Shown piece after piece: positions 1 to 9,140 of a stretch of DNA of 64,000 bases. The notes beneath the pieces are model-generated. The model had not been told where the DNA came from and searched no databases. It worked only from the letters and a program-made list of their open reading frames with translations. The DNA lies in the NCBI RefSeq assembly GCF_000178115.2, contig NC_014828.1, forward strand, positions 1,457,310 through 1,521,309, read 5' to 3'. Source of the stretch: Ethanoligenens harbinense YUAN-3. Lineage in GTDB: Bacteria > Bacillota > Clostridia > Oscillospirales > Ethanoligenentaceae. The stretch's first letter is position 1; every line of letters starts with the position of its first letter. The position numbers were made by a program, and so were the translations under genes.

Positions 1-780
1 AAGGAGGCAGACATAGGCGTGAGCATGGGCAAGACCGGCACCGATGTGACCAAGGAGGCCTCGTCCATCATCCTGCTGGACGACAATTTTGCTTCCATGG
101 TCGCCGCTGTGGAAGAGGGCCGGGTGATCTACAGCAACATCCGCAAATTCATCCGCTACCTGCTTTCCTGCAACATCGGTGAGATTCTCACCATGTTTGT
201 CGGCATGCTGATGGGCCTGCCGATCGTGCTGCAGCCCATCCAGATCCTCTGGGTGAACCTGGTGACCGACGGGCTGCCCGCCATCGCGCTCGGGCTGGAA
301 CCTCCGGAGGACGATGTGATGGAGCAAAAGCCCCGCGGTATCGACGAAAGCGTGTTTTCTGGCGGTCTGCTCGGCATGATGATTTTCCGCGGCTGCCTCA
401 TCGGTCTGAGCACGCTCGGTGCGTTTATCAGCGTGATGCGCCTGAGCGGCGACCTGACGGCGGCGCGTACAGCGGCGTTCCTCACGCTGGTGGCCGTGCA
501 GCTTATCCATGTGTTCGAGTGCAAGTCCGAGCGGCTCACGCTGCCGCACATCCCGCTGTTCAACAATGTCTGGCTGGTGCTGGCCGCGCTCGTTTCCGGG
601 GCGCTGATGCTGGCGGTGGTCTGCGTGCCGCTGCTGCGTCCGGTGTTCGGCACCGTGCCGCTGAATCTGGCCGCGTCTTTGCGGGTGGCGGGGTATACGC
701 TCATCGGCCCGGTGCTCTCCAGCATCCTGTTCGGCGGAAAAAACCGCAGACACGCCCGCGCGCACGGCAGCGTATCTTGA
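1..780 (+). CDS. Ca2+-type P-type ATPase, C-terminal part (5' truncated by window)
   Basis: The frame is open from base 1, so only the last 259 codons are present. They begin in the end of the P domain (GVSMGKTGTDVTKEA, then LLDDNF) and continue through the C-terminal membrane bundle. M5-M6 reads CNIGE followed by NLVTDGLPAIALG, the pattern of P2A (SERCA-like) calcium pumps. This contrasts with the second P-type ATPase at 34799-37642. The phosphorylation and nucleotide-binding domains lie outside the window. Expected role: ATP-driven cation (probably Ca2+) export at the cytoplasmic membrane. The TGA stop overlaps the -35 of the next promoter, so the following transcript probably starts independently. 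Confidence 0.9.
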   Translation, partial: KEADIGVSMGKTGTDVTKEASSIILLDDNFASMVAAVEEGRVIYSNIRKFIRYLLSCNIGEILTMFVGMLMGLPIVLQPIQILWVNLVTDGLPAIALGLEPPEDDVMEQKPRGIDESVFSGGLLGMMIFRGCLIGLSTLGAFISVMRLSGDLTAARTAAFLTLVAVQLIHVFECKSERLTLPHIPLFNNVWLVLAALVSGALMLAVVCVPLLRPVFGTVPLNLAASLRVAGYTLIGPVLSSILFGGKNRRHARAHGSVS

Positions 781-805
781 CATTTGCTGACACGCATTTT
801 ATAAT
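777..805 (+). promoter_or_regulatory. sigma-A promoter for the ABC-F leader
   Basis: TTGACA at 777-782, a 17-bp spacer, and TATAAT at 800-805: a perfect consensus. The predicted start near 812 gives a leader of about 310 nt before the ABC-F gene, unusually long and fitting the attenuator described below. Confidence 0.8.
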
Positions 806-870
806 AAAAACGGTTTTGACCGGGTCGTGTCACATCCGGCCAAAAAATGATCTATAAAGGAGAATGCTTT

Positions 871-912
871 TTGTCATCCGGGCCTTGGTTTACTGCGAAC
901 AAGCGGCATTAA
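871..912 (+). CDS. putative regulatory leader peptide upstream of ABC-F gene
   Basis: A 13-residue ORF (MSSGPWFTANKRH) starts with TTG at 871, 8 nt after a strong AAAGGAG (856-862). An ATG at 864 in another frame is only 1 nt from that ribosome site and so is less likely. Position and size suit a leader peptide whose translation senses ribosome-targeting drugs, as known for other ABC-F resistance genes. The role here is inferred from layout; I do not recognise the peptide itself. Confidence 0.45.
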   Translation: MSSGPWFTANKRH

Positions 913-977
913 AGGGGAGAAGTGCGCCCTTTTGGCCTGTTTGACCGCAAAACCACCCGATGGCAGGAGGCTTTTTG

Positions 978-1014
978 CACCGCAAGAGGTTGTCCGGCCT
1001 GTGCGGTGTTTTTT
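978..1014 (+). terminator. intrinsic terminator/attenuator in ABC-F leader
   Basis: A 7-bp perfect stem, CACCGCA (978-984) with TGCGGTG (1002-1008), is followed by six T. It lies inside the leader, 108 nt before the start codon. A competing upstream copy, ACCGCA at 944-949, could pair with the same 3' arm (TGCGGT, 1002-1007) and so act as an antiterminator. Confidence 0.65.
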
Positions 1015-1121
1015 GTTGTTTCCTGACGGAAAAACATGGCCGGGGCGCAGTTTTCCGGCGCGGCCGTTATGCAAACAACAGAGGAGCGGCGTAAAGCCGC
1101 ATCGCAAAGGAGAGACGGACT

Positions 1122-2675
1122 GTGAGTTTATTGGAAGTGACCAACCTGTCCCATACGTTTGGGGACAAGGTTGTTTTTAAAGATACGGGGCTTTCTCTGT
1201 TTCGAGGAGACAAAATGGGCCTGACCGGCTATAACGGCGCGGGTAAGAGCACGCTGCTGACGATGCTGGCGGGCACCACCATACCGGACGGCGGGCGCAT
1301 CGCCTGGAACCCCAAAATACGGGTGGGCTATCTCGACCAGCAGGCACAGATCAAAGGCGCCGATTCGGTGGGCGCCTATCTAAAGACGGCATTTCAATAT
1401 TTGTATGATGCCGCCGACGCGATTTCCAAACTGAATGATGAAATCGCCGGCTGCAAGGACGAGATGCGTTTGCAGGAACTGCTCACCCGGATGGGCGAGG
1501 CGCAGGATGTGCTGGACAGCGGCAATTTTTACGCCATCGACAGCGAGGTGGAGAAGGTGGCGGCGGGTCTGGGTATCAAGGCATTTGGGCTGGACACGCC
1601 GGTGGGGCGGCTCAGCGGTGGGCAGCGCGCCAAAGTCATGCTGGCCAAGCTGCTGCTGCAAACGCCGGACGTGCTGTTGCTGGACGAGCCGACCAACTTT
1701 CTAGACCATGCGCATATCGAGTGGCTGGCAAAATATCTGGCGGCGTTCAAAGGCTCCTTTATTTTGGTTTCGCACGATTTCACGTTTCTCAACCGGGTGG
1801 TCAACTGCATCTGCGATATCCAGAACTATGCCGTCACGCGGTACAACGGCACCTATGAGAGCTTTGTGCGGCAGAAAGAGCAGCGCGCGGAGGAATATGC
1901 GCGCACTTATCACCGCCAGCAAAAAGAGATCGCCAAGCTGGAAGATTATATCAGCCGCAACCTGGCGCGGGCGTCCACTACAGCCATGGCGCAGAGCCGC
2001 CGCAAGCAGTTGAACAAAATGGACAAGCTGGAAAAGCCGCAGAACGACCCGGAGCCGACCTTCCAGTTCCAGTACCGTAGCGTATCGCCCAAAGTGCTGG
2101 TCAAGATCCGCGGGCTGGAGGTCGGCTATCACGAGCAGTTGCTGCCGAAGATCGACCTGCAGGTCCGTGCGGGTGAGAAAGTCTGTGTCAGCGGGTTCAA
2201 CGGCATCGGCAAATCCACCTTTTTGAAAACGATCTGTGGGATCATTCCGAAACTGGGTGGCGTGCTGCGTACAGACGAGGACACCGTTATGGGTTACTAC
2301 GAGCAGGAACACCACTGGGAGAATCCGGAACGCACCGCGCTGGAAGAGGTGAAGGATGCGTTTCCCACGCTGCGCGACCGGGAGATACGCGCCAAGCTGG
2401 CCCAGTGTGGCCTGCGCGCGGAGCATGTGCTGCAAAAGCTTTCCAGCCTGAGCGGCGGTGAGCAGGCCAAAGTGAAGCTCTGCAAACTGGTACTGCGCCC
2501 CTGCAATCTGCTGGTTTTGGATGAGCCGACCAATCATCTGGATGTCAAGGCCATTGCGCAACTGGAACGAGCCATCGCTGCGTTCGAGGGCGCGGTAATC
2601 TTCGTTTCGCACAGCCCGGACTTTTGCAGAGACGTCGTGCAGAAGCGTCTGGATATGGAAGCGCTTTTTGATTAA
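1122..2675 (+). CDS. ABC-F family ATPase (possible ribosome protection protein)
   Basis: 517 residues with two ABC domains and no membrane segments. Domain 1 has Walker A GYNGAGKST (36-44), signature LSGGQ (about 164) and Walker B LLLDEPTNFLD (about 185). A charged linker rich in Arg and Lys follows. Domain 2 has GFNGIGKST (358-366), LSGGE (about 442) and LLVLDEPTNHLD (about 463). This tandem layout with a linker is ABC-F; such proteins bind the ribosomal E site, and some protect it from antibiotics. The GTG start at 1122 follows AAAGGAGA. The attenuator-like leader argues for an antibiotic-inducible protection factor rather than a housekeeping EttA-type protein, but family members cannot be separated by eye. 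Confidence 0.88.
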   Translation: MSLLEVTNLSHTFGDKVVFKDTGLSLFRGDKMGLTGYNGAGKSTLLTMLAGTTIPDGGRIAWNPKIRVGYLDQQAQIKGADSVGAYLKTAFQYLYDAADAISKLNDEIAGCKDEMRLQELLTRMGEAQDVLDSGNFYAIDSEVEKVAAGLGIKAFGLDTPVGRLSGGQRAKVMLAKLLLQTPDVLLLDEPTNFLDHAHIEWLAKYLAAFKGSFILVSHDFTFLNRVVNCICDIQNYAVTRYNGTYESFVRQKEQRAEEYARTYHRQQKEIAKLEDYISRNLARASTTAMAQSRRKQLNKMDKLEKPQNDPEPTFQFQYRSVSPKVLVKIRGLEVGYHEQLLPKIDLQVRAGEKVCVSGFNGIGKSTFLKTICGIIPKLGGVLRTDEDTVMGYYEQEHHWENPERTALEEVKDAFPTLRDREIRAKLAQCGLRAEHVLQKLSSLSGGEQAKVKLCKLVLRPCNLLVLDEPTNHLDVKAIAQLERAIAAFEGAVIFVSHSPDFCRDVVQKRLDMEALFD

Positions 2676-3136
2676 GAGCCTACACAATATACGCCTCGTC
2701 TGCCGACGTCTTGCCGGCGGATGAGGCGCATATATCACGGCGTGGGTTTGACCGGTTGGTTCCATGGCATATTCTGCGATGCGGCATTCGACCATCCTAC
2801 TGCGATCTCACCGGAATAAATCAGCGCGACCATCAGGACTGCAAAGACATGCAACATAAAAAATCACCCGCTTTCTTATTGGTTATGATAAGGTTTCTCA
2901 ATGAGAGGAAAATGAAAATTCGTTGAACGTGTTGTGAACGATACCGGTTTCTATTCTTTGCGGACCTCTGCCGTATGATTCGGAAGTAATCGCGTCCGGT
3001 CCGGGGAGAAAGCCTCATTCATGAAAGGGCTTGTTCCGCCGGATTCGATGCCTGTTCATCGTCTGTTTACAAAACGTTTTTCCGTAATGTAAGAATTTAT
3101 GCGCGCGCGGAGGTAAACTGTAGGGCAGATGTCCCG
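2676..3136. other. intergenic, no convincing gene
   Basis: A 460-bp gap. A strong imperfect hairpin spans 2692-2728 (CGCCTC with GAGGCG, further paired inside) just after the ABC-F stop, but no T-run follows, so it is at best a weak terminator or processing site. Short ORFs here lack ribosome sites and family features. Confidence 0.5.
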
Positions 3137-4894
3137 GTGCGGCGCAGGTTTGATTCGGTGCGTTTCCTTTTGCCCGAAAAAGCGGGGAAATTGCCAAAAC
3201 AGGGAGGTTGTCCTGTTACGAAGAAAAAATGCAAGCGGGTGTTGGCGTGGGCGGCCGTTCTTGCCGTGGTCGAGGTGGCTGTCTGCAATATCCATTGGAT
3301 CGAATACCGTTTTTTGGGGGGCGAACGCGCCGCTTTTACGGTTCCGCCCGTCATGATTGCTGCGGCCGGTGTTATTCTGGGGATAGCGGCTTTTCAAGAG
3401 GAATTGGAGCAACAGATTTACCGGCTGGACGGGCGTTTTTTTGGGAAACGGGAGCAATATGTTTCACCACAGGCGTCCGTCCGGTATGAACGATTGTTTG
3501 CCTGGCTGGCGCTGGTGTTCGGCCTGTTGTTTGTATTTCTCATTCCGCCTATGTCCGCACCCGATGAGACCAACCATTTCACACGGGCGTTTTTGCTTGC
3601 GCACGGGCAGCTTTTTCCGATGGTGGATGCATCCCAAAAGGCCGTGGGAACTGTTACCCCCGATCTGCCGCTGTTTCTGCGCACCTGGAACGCGTCCACT
3701 TCGGCACCGGGTAGCCACGTGTCGTTCCAGACGGTTGCCGGGCTTTTCACGGCGGCCGCCTCGCCGCAGATGCCTTCCGCTGTGGTGGATTATCCCTACC
3801 CATATCTTTCATTTTTCCTGTATATTCCACAGGCACTGGGGATTGTTCTGGGCGAGGCTTTGTTTGGTTTGTTTCGCATGAGCGCGCATTACAACATCTA
3901 TTTGCAGCTGCTTTTCGCCAGAATGGCAAATCTCGGGTTTTATATCGGCGCCATTTCGCTTGTCATCCGCATCACGCCTTTTTTCAAGCGGACACTAACC
4001 ATCCTCATGCTGATGCCAATGGCGGTTTTTATCGCCTCCAGTTGCAGCTATGATGTGTTCCTCTATTCGTTTTGTCTGCTGTACTTAGCCTATGTGCTTA
4101 AATGCGCCTATGATCCCACCGTGACGGAGATCAAGGGGCGGCAGCTCTTTGTTCTGATCCTACTGCAGTTTTGCATTCTGCTTGGGAAATATGTCTATTT
4201 TCCGCTGCTACTGTTGATTTTTCTGATTCCCCGGGAAAAATTCCATAGCCAGCCCAAGCGCAAGATCCTGTTGGCGACTGCACTTCCCAGCGCTGTTTGC
4301 CTGACCGTCTGGCTGCTTGCCTATAAGATCAGCACCCTTGGCATGGCGGCGGACCCTTATGCCAATGTATACCGGGAGCAGGCGCAGTTCGTGCTGTTCC
4401 ACCCGGTCCAATATGCGGCCATGCTGCTTGACAACCTGTATCGTTACCGTCAGGACTGGGTGACCGGGTTTGTCGGTCTGTTCGGCTGGCTCAATGCGCC
4501 TCTTCCACTGCCGTTCGTCCTGTTCTATGTCGTGCTTTTGATTGTTTCCGCCATGCTGGAAGTGGTGATCAACCGCACGTTTCTTTCCCGCCGTATGCTG
4601 GCGTTCGTTTCGGTGATGTGCTATATTTTGGTTGCAACGGCGGAATACATTGTGTGGACGCCCAGTCTCGGAAACGGAACGGTGGGACAGCTCAATATCA
4701 TCGGGGTGCAGGGGCGGTATTTTATCCCGTTCGCATTTCCGATCCTTCTGCTGCTGGCCAACAAATGGGCCTACCGCACCTATACTTTTGGCAGGATGGA
4801 CATGGCATTGCACAGGGTCGCCGTATTTATCATTTCCGGCAGCCTTGCCTTTTCGATTTATTATGTGCTGCACTGCTACTGGCTGCCGTCATAA
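3137..4894 (+). CDS. DUF2142 family multi-spanning membrane protein
   Basis: About 585 residues, mostly hydrophobic, with roughly a dozen candidate membrane helices. An early conserved segment, PPMSAPDETNHFTRAF (around residue 135), is the hallmark of DUF2142 proteins, which are poorly characterised and often lie near surface polysaccharide genes. The start is uncertain: GTG 3137 opens the longest frame but has a weak ribosome site, while the good GGGAGG near 3201 leads to no in-frame start. GTG 3158 is an alternative. No sugar-transfer or polysaccharide genes accompany it here, so it is an orphan and its substrate is unknown. Confidence 0.75.
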   Translation: MRRRFDSVRFLLPEKAGKLPKQGGCPVTKKKCKRVLAWAAVLAVVEVAVCNIHWIEYRFLGGERAAFTVPPVMIAAAGVILGIAAFQEELEQQIYRLDGRFFGKREQYVSPQASVRYERLFAWLALVFGLLFVFLIPPMSAPDETNHFTRAFLLAHGQLFPMVDASQKAVGTVTPDLPLFLRTWNASTSAPGSHVSFQTVAGLFTAAASPQMPSAVVDYPYPYLSFFLYIPQALGIVLGEALFGLFRMSAHYNIYLQLLFARMANLGFYIGAISLVIRITPFFKRTLTILMLMPMAVFIASSCSYDVFLYSFCLLYLAYVLKCAYDPTVTEIKGRQLFVLILLQFCILLGKYVYFPLLLLIFLIPREKFHSQPKRKILLATALPSAVCLTVWLLAYKISTLGMAADPYANVYREQAQFVLFHPVQYAAMLLDNLYRYRQDWVTGFVGLFGWLNAPLPLPFVLFYVVLLIVSAMLEVVINRTFLSRRMLAFVSVMCYILVATAEYIVWTPSLGNGTVGQLNIIGVQGRYFIPFAFPILLLLANKWAYRTYTFGRMDMALHRVAVFIISGSLAFSIYYVLHCYWLPS

Positions 4895-5070
4895 AAGCGG
4901 ACAGGAAGAAGCCGCCTGATGCAGAGGCGGAGAAGACCCGGATGTAAAAACGATTTTCCGGGTATCTGCGGCTCAATCTTAGCGGTTTCAGATGCAGGGC
5001 ATCGGCTGTGTTCCATCAGGTCGCCAACAGAAGTTCTGTTTCCGAATTCTGCGCTTCGTATATAAATGAA

Positions 5071-5115
5071 AAATCCCCGCATTTGGCTTTTCTGAGCCAT
5101 TTGCGAGGATTTTTA
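5071..5115. terminator. bidirectional intrinsic terminator
   Basis: AAATCCCCGCATTTGGC is matched by a near-perfect reverse complement ending in GGATTTTTA. On the minus strand it lies directly after tRNA-Pro; on the plus strand it can end the DUF2142 transcript. Confidence 0.75.
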
Positions 5116-5116
5116 T

Positions 5117-5192
5117 TGGTCCGAGTGGCGAGACTTGAACTCACGGCCTCTTGACCCCCAGTCAAGCGCGCTACCAACTGCGCCACACCCGG
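5117..5192 (-). tRNA. tRNA-Pro(GGG)
   Basis: On the minus strand this is a 76-nt cloverleaf with encoded CCA. Acceptor CCGGGTG pairs with CACTCGG (one G-T). The D arm is GCGC/GCGC. The anticodon stem CTTGA/TCAAG encloses CTGGGGG, giving anticodon GGG (proline). The T arm is GTGAG/CTCGC around TTCAAGT. Confidence 0.95.
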
Positions 5193-5235
5193 ATTTGAAA
5201 TAATAAATTTTTGCTGTGGAGAGTCAGCGCATACT

Positions 5236-5264
5236 ATCATAACACAAACAAAGAAGCTTGGCAA
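5236..5264 (-). promoter_or_regulatory. promoter of tRNA-Pro
   Basis: Read on the minus strand: TTGCCA (5264-5259), 17-bp spacer, TATGAT (5241-5236). The start would fall about 35 nt before the mature tRNA. Confidence 0.65.
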
Positions 5265-5311
5265 GAGGAAAATGGATTTTTTCACAAACAGGTCTTCCGG
5301 CTAAAAAACCT

Positions 5312-5340
5312 TTGAAACAAGGCTCCATTCGTATTATAAT
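5312..5340 (+). promoter_or_regulatory. promoter of the hprK gene block
   Basis: TTGAAA (5312-5317), 17-bp spacer, TATAAT (5335-5340). It lies about 124 nt before the hprK start and diverges from the tRNA-Pro promoter. Confidence 0.75.
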
Positions 5341-5463
5341 AGAGAATATGATATCAGCAGGCATTCGCTTTGCGTTTTCTGGACGTGTTGCACAAAAAAC
5401 AAATCGGTTTGTGCAAAGAAAAGTCGTTAAATACGCGGGCATGCCGAGAGAGGATGTGTGTTT

Positions 5464-6435
5464 ATGGACAAGGAATTTACAGTCCCCCTTTCCAGAATCA
5501 TCAATGAATTGTCATTGGAAGTCCTGTATATGCCCGAAGACCCTGAAAACGTTCTGATATCGCGGACAGACGTCAACCGTCCGGGACTGCAGCTGAGTGG
5601 GTTCTTTGATTATTTTGATAAAGACCGCATCCAGATCTTTGGTTTGACCGAAATCACGTTCCTGCAGCATTTCGTTCCGGAAAAACGCCGTGTTGCCATC
5701 AGCCGGCTGTTTGAATATCGCCCGCCTGCCGTCGTGATTTCCCGCAATAAGGATGTTTTTCCGGAAATGCTCGAGAGCGCAAGGCAATACCACGTTCCGG
5801 TCCTGCGCACGGCGGAGCCGACATCCGGATTTTTGTCCGGCCTGATTTCGTTTCTGAACGTTCAGCTCGCGCCGCGCATCACGCGCCACGGTGTACTTGT
5901 TGAGGTCTACGGCGAGGGGATCCTGTTGCTGGGTGAAAGCGGCGTGGGCAAAAGCGAAACAGCCATTGAACTGGTGAAACGCGGGCACCGGCTGATCGCC
6001 GATGACGCGGTGGAGATCCGCCGGGTGAGCAGTAAAACGCTCGTGGGCACGTCTCCGGAGAATATCCGTCATTTTGTGGAACTGCGCGGGATCGGGATCG
6101 TGAACGCACGCCGTATTTTTGGTATGGGCTCGGTGAAAATCACCGAAAAGGTGGATATGGTCATCCATCTGGAGGTCTGGAACAGCAATAAAATCTATGA
6201 CCGCATGGGCATGGACAATGAAAAAACCGAGATTTTGGGTGTGAAAGTCCCTTCTCTCACCATTCCGGTGAAACCGGGCCGCAACCTTGCCATCATCATT
6301 GAGGTGGCCGCCATGAACAACCGACAGAAAAAAATGGGTTACAACGCCGCCCAGGAGCTTCTGGAGCGGCTCAGCATGACGGAGCACGGCACAGACGAGA
6401 ATACAAAAAAGGAAGTCGATTGGGATGCATTCTGA
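5464..6435 (+). CDS. hprK: HPr kinase/phosphorylase
   Basis: 323 residues. The N-terminal domain is followed by a P-loop GESGVGKSE (about 157-165) and the family signature ELRGIGIVNARRIFG (about 206-220). The enzyme phosphorylates and dephosphorylates Ser46 of HPr and so sets carbon catabolite repression through CcpA in Firmicutes. ATG 5464 is preferred to the in-frame GTG 5458 because AGAGAGG (5447-5453) is 10 nt from the ATG but only 4 from the GTG. It is first in a co-directional block and overlaps the next start by 11 nt. Confidence 0.97.
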   Translation: MDKEFTVPLSRIINELSLEVLYMPEDPENVLISRTDVNRPGLQLSGFFDYFDKDRIQIFGLTEITFLQHFVPEKRRVAISRLFEYRPPAVVISRNKDVFPEMLESARQYHVPVLRTAEPTSGFLSGLISFLNVQLAPRITRHGVLVEVYGEGILLLGESGVGKSETAIELVKRGHRLIADDAVEIRRVSSKTLVGTSPENIRHFVELRGIGIVNARRIFGMGSVKITEKVDMVIHLEVWNSNKIYDRMGMDNEKTEILGVKVPSLTIPVKPGRNLAIIIEVAAMNNRQKKMGYNAAQELLERLSMTEHGTDENTKKEVDWDAF

Positions 6436-7171
6436 TACCCCTTCTCAGGTTTTGCTGGAAACAGACACGCACACACATACGATCGCAAGCACGCATGCGT
6501 TCAGCACGCTTCTGGAACTGGCCCAGTATGCGGCCAAACGTGGCCTCAAAGGCATTGCGGTCACCGACCATGGCCCCGCTCTGCCGGACGGCCCGCACGA
6601 GTGGCATTTTGGCAGCATGCGCACCCTCCCGCCTTATATTGAAGGTGTGCGGGTTCTGCATGGAGTGGAAGCCAATATTATGGATTACGAGGGGACGCTT
6701 GATATCTGCGAACGGTATCAGAAAGAGCTGGACTGGGTCATTGCGTCCTACCATGATCCCTGCTGCCCGCCGGGTACGGTTGAGCAGCATACGACGTCTT
6801 ACCTCAAAGTGGCCGAAAACCCGTATGTGGATGTGATCGGTCACAGCGGTACGGAAAGCTATCGGTACGATTACGAAAAAGTCATCCCGGTGTTCAAGGC
6901 CAGAGGTAAGCTGGTGGAGATTAACAGTCACTCGTTTTCCAGTCGTAAGGGCGCCAAAGAAAATTGCAGAGAGATTGCGCTGCTCTGCAAAAAATATGAG
7001 GCGCCGATTGTGGTGAATTCAGACGCGCACAGCTGTTTTGTTTTGGGCGACTTGCAGGAAGCTCTGTCCATGCTGGAAGAAATTCAGTTTCCTAAAGAAC
7101 TGATTGTCAACCGCACGCTGGAAAGCCTTGCAGGCTGGATCTATCAGAAACGGGGAAGAGAGATCCTTTAA
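6425..7171 (+). CDS. PHP-domain phosphoesterase (YcdX-like)
   Basis: 248 residues. Metal-ligand motifs of the PHP fold occur in order: THTHT near the N-terminus, TDHG (about 50), GVEAN (about 80), ASYHD (about 110), IGHSG (about 139), INSHS (about 162) and NSDAHS (about 199). Such proteins are multi-metal phosphohydrolases; the substrate is unknown. The ATG lies inside the end of hprK, indicating translational coupling and a possible link to sugar-phosphate metabolism. It is distinct from the PHP domain in DnaE further downstream. Confidence 0.88.
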   Translation: MHSDTPSQVLLETDTHTHTIASTHAFSTLLELAQYAAKRGLKGIAVTDHGPALPDGPHEWHFGSMRTLPPYIEGVRVLHGVEANIMDYEGTLDICERYQKELDWVIASYHDPCCPPGTVEQHTTSYLKVAENPYVDVIGHSGTESYRYDYEKVIPVFKARGKLVEINSHSFSSRKGAKENCREIALLCKKYEAPIVVNSDAHSCFVLGDLQEALSMLEEIQFPKELIVNRTLESLAGWIYQKRGREIL

Positions 7172-7181
7172 AGGAGTGTGA

Positions 7182-8147
7182 ATGCTGATGTATCAGATCG
7201 GTGTGGATCTTGGGGGCACCAACATTGCGATTGGCCTTGTGGATGATGAGAAAAAACTCATTTTGAAGGACAGTGTCCCGACCGCGTTGCCGCGCTCCGC
7301 GCAGGCGATTGCGGATGATATTGCCGCCCTGACGCGCAGCCTGGTGGAACGCGCGGGTTTGGCGCTTTCAGAAGCACGCTGGTTGGGGCTTGGTACACCC
7401 GGCACGGCCAATGCGGAGACCGGCATTATTGAATATGCCAATAACCTTGGGTTTGAGAATGTGCCGATCCGCGACATGCTCGGTCAGGCGCTTGGTCTGC
7501 CTGTTTACATCGAAAACGACGCCAATGCCGCCGCATACGGCGAATATGTCGCGGGCGCGGCACACGGCGGTGCTTCCGCAGTGGTCATCACGCTCGGCAC
7601 CGGCGTGGGCAGCGGCGTGATCATAGACGGACAGATTTACCACGGCATCAACTATGCGGGCGGGGAATTCGGGCATGTAGTCATCCGTGTCGATGGCAGG
7701 CCCTGCACCTGCGGCAGGCACGGCTGCTGGGAGGCTTATTCTTCCGCCACCGGTCTGATCAAGAGTACGGTGGAAGCCATGGAAGCAGACAAAAGCAGCG
7801 TGATGTGGGCATTGGTGGGAAACGACCTCTCCAAAGTGAACGGCAAGACTGCATTTGACGGCAAACGTGCGGGAGACGACACCGCTACCCGTGTGGTGGA
7901 TGCCTATCTGCGGGATCTCGGCCAGGGCCTGGTCAATGTCATCAACATCTTCCAGCCGGATGTGCTCTGCATCGGCGGCGGCATCTGCAAGGAAGGCGAT
8001 GGCATTATTAAGCCGCTGGAGGAGATCATCCGCGCTGAACGGTACAGCAAGTTTGCAAACAAGCAGACAGCCCTGCGCACGGCTAAGCTGGGCAACGACG
8101 CGGGCATCATTGGTGCGGCGATGATCGGCAGCCTCTACACGGAGTGA
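7182..8147 (+). CDS. ROK-family glucokinase
   Basis: 321 residues. The phosphate-binding GVDLGGTN lies at the N-terminus. ENDANAAAYGEY holds the catalytic Asp (about 107-118), GTGVGSG follows, and the ROK zinc motif reads CTCGRHGCWEAYSSATG (about 172-188). It phosphorylates glucose to glucose-6-phosphate in the cytoplasm. AAGGAG at 7171-7176 serves ATG 7182 (spacing 5) or ATG 7188 (spacing 11); the first is listed. Its place behind hprK and before pfkA in the same direction fits control of sugar entry into glycolysis. Confidence 0.92.
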   Translation: MLMYQIGVDLGGTNIAIGLVDDEKKLILKDSVPTALPRSAQAIADDIAALTRSLVERAGLALSEARWLGLGTPGTANAETGIIEYANNLGFENVPIRDMLGQALGLPVYIENDANAAAYGEYVAGAAHGGASAVVITLGTGVGSGVIIDGQIYHGINYAGGEFGHVVIRVDGRPCTCGRHGCWEAYSSATGLIKSTVEAMEADKSSVMWALVGNDLSKVNGKTAFDGKRAGDDTATRVVDAYLRDLGQGLVNVINIFQPDVLCIGGGICKEGDGIIKPLEEIIRAERYSKFANKQTALRTAKLGNDAGIIGAAMIGSLYTE

Positions 8148-8177
8148 GGCATTCACATACATACCGGCTATTGGGGG

Positions 8178-9092
8178 GTGCCTGATACGGATTTTTCGAT
8201 ACTGGCGGCTTTTGCATCCGAACAGGGTGCGGATGTATTGGAAAACGAGCCGATGAGCCGGCATACGACGTTTCAGATCGGCGGTCCGGCGAGGCTGTTT
8301 ATCCGCCCACATGAAGAGCAGGTGTTGGGAGCGATCGTCGGCCTGTGTGCGAAACTGGGTATCCCGGTGCTTCCGCTTGGAAACGGCAGCAACCTGCTGA
8401 TCGCAGACGATGGCTTTGACGGAACGGTTGTTTCGCTGGAAAGGCTTTCTGCTTTACAGGTGGATGGAAACGGTATACGCTGCGGAGCGGGCGTCAAACT
8501 GGAAGATGTTTGCCTTTTCGCACGCGATCATGGCCTGGCCGGGCTGGAATTCGCCTATGGCATTCCCGGAACAGCCGGCGGGGCGGTCTACATGAACGCA
8601 GGCGCCTACGGCGGCGAGATGCGTGATGTGGTGGATCGCTCCTGGTATTTGGACGGTGCGGTACAGGGCGTGTATATGCGCGGAGAGCATGCGTTCTCCT
8701 ACCGGCACAGCATTTATACCAATTCCCGGAAAGTCGTTACCGGCGTGCGGTTTGCGCTCGTGCCGGGGGACAAGGCGCAGATCGGCCGGAAAATGCAGGA
8801 ACTGATGGACCGCCGGGTTTCCAAACAGCCGCTGGAATACCCGAGCGCCGGAAGCGTGTTCAAACGGCCGCCGGGGCATTTCGCGGGCACACTGATCGAC
8901 CAGTGCGGCCTAAAAGGAACCAGTGTCGGTGGCGCGGCGGTCAGCGACAAGCATGCGGGGTTTATCGTCAACATGGGGGGGGCGACCTGCGCGGATGTGG
9001 TCGCGCTCATCCGGCAGATACAGGCGGCTGTTTTGCAGAAAACAGGCGTGAAACTGGAAAGCGAGATCCGCATTATCGGCGGCGGGCACTGA
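8178..9092 (+). CDS. murB: UDP-N-acetylenolpyruvoylglucosamine reductase
   Basis: 304 residues. The FAD-binding PCMH fold is shown by GNGSNLLI (about 75) and GIPGTAGGAVYMNAGAYGGEM (about 127). The substrate/catalytic part has SYRHSIY and the PSAGSVFKRP motif whose Ser is the proton donor of MurB. It makes UDP-MurNAc with NADPH in peptidoglycan synthesis. GTG 8178 follows a run of G with poor spacing, so the exact start is less certain than the identity. Confidence 0.95.
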   Translation: MPDTDFSILAAFASEQGADVLENEPMSRHTTFQIGGPARLFIRPHEEQVLGAIVGLCAKLGIPVLPLGNGSNLLIADDGFDGTVVSLERLSALQVDGNGIRCGAGVKLEDVCLFARDHGLAGLEFAYGIPGTAGGAVYMNAGAYGGEMRDVVDRSWYLDGAVQGVYMRGEHAFSYRHSIYTNSRKVVTGVRFALVPGDKAQIGRKMQELMDRRVSKQPLEYPSAGSVFKRPPGHFAGTLIDQCGLKGTSVGGAAVSDKHAGFIVNMGGATCADVVALIRQIQAAVLQKTGVKLESEIRIIGGGH

Positions 9093-9140
9093 ATCCACTG
9101 GCGGAGACGTAAGCGGTAAAACGGAGGAGGGGAAAATCGA

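Noticed and set aside
2711-2926. 71-residue ORF after the ABC-F gene
   Set aside because: No ribosome site, no motif, irregular composition, and it spans the post-gene hairpin.
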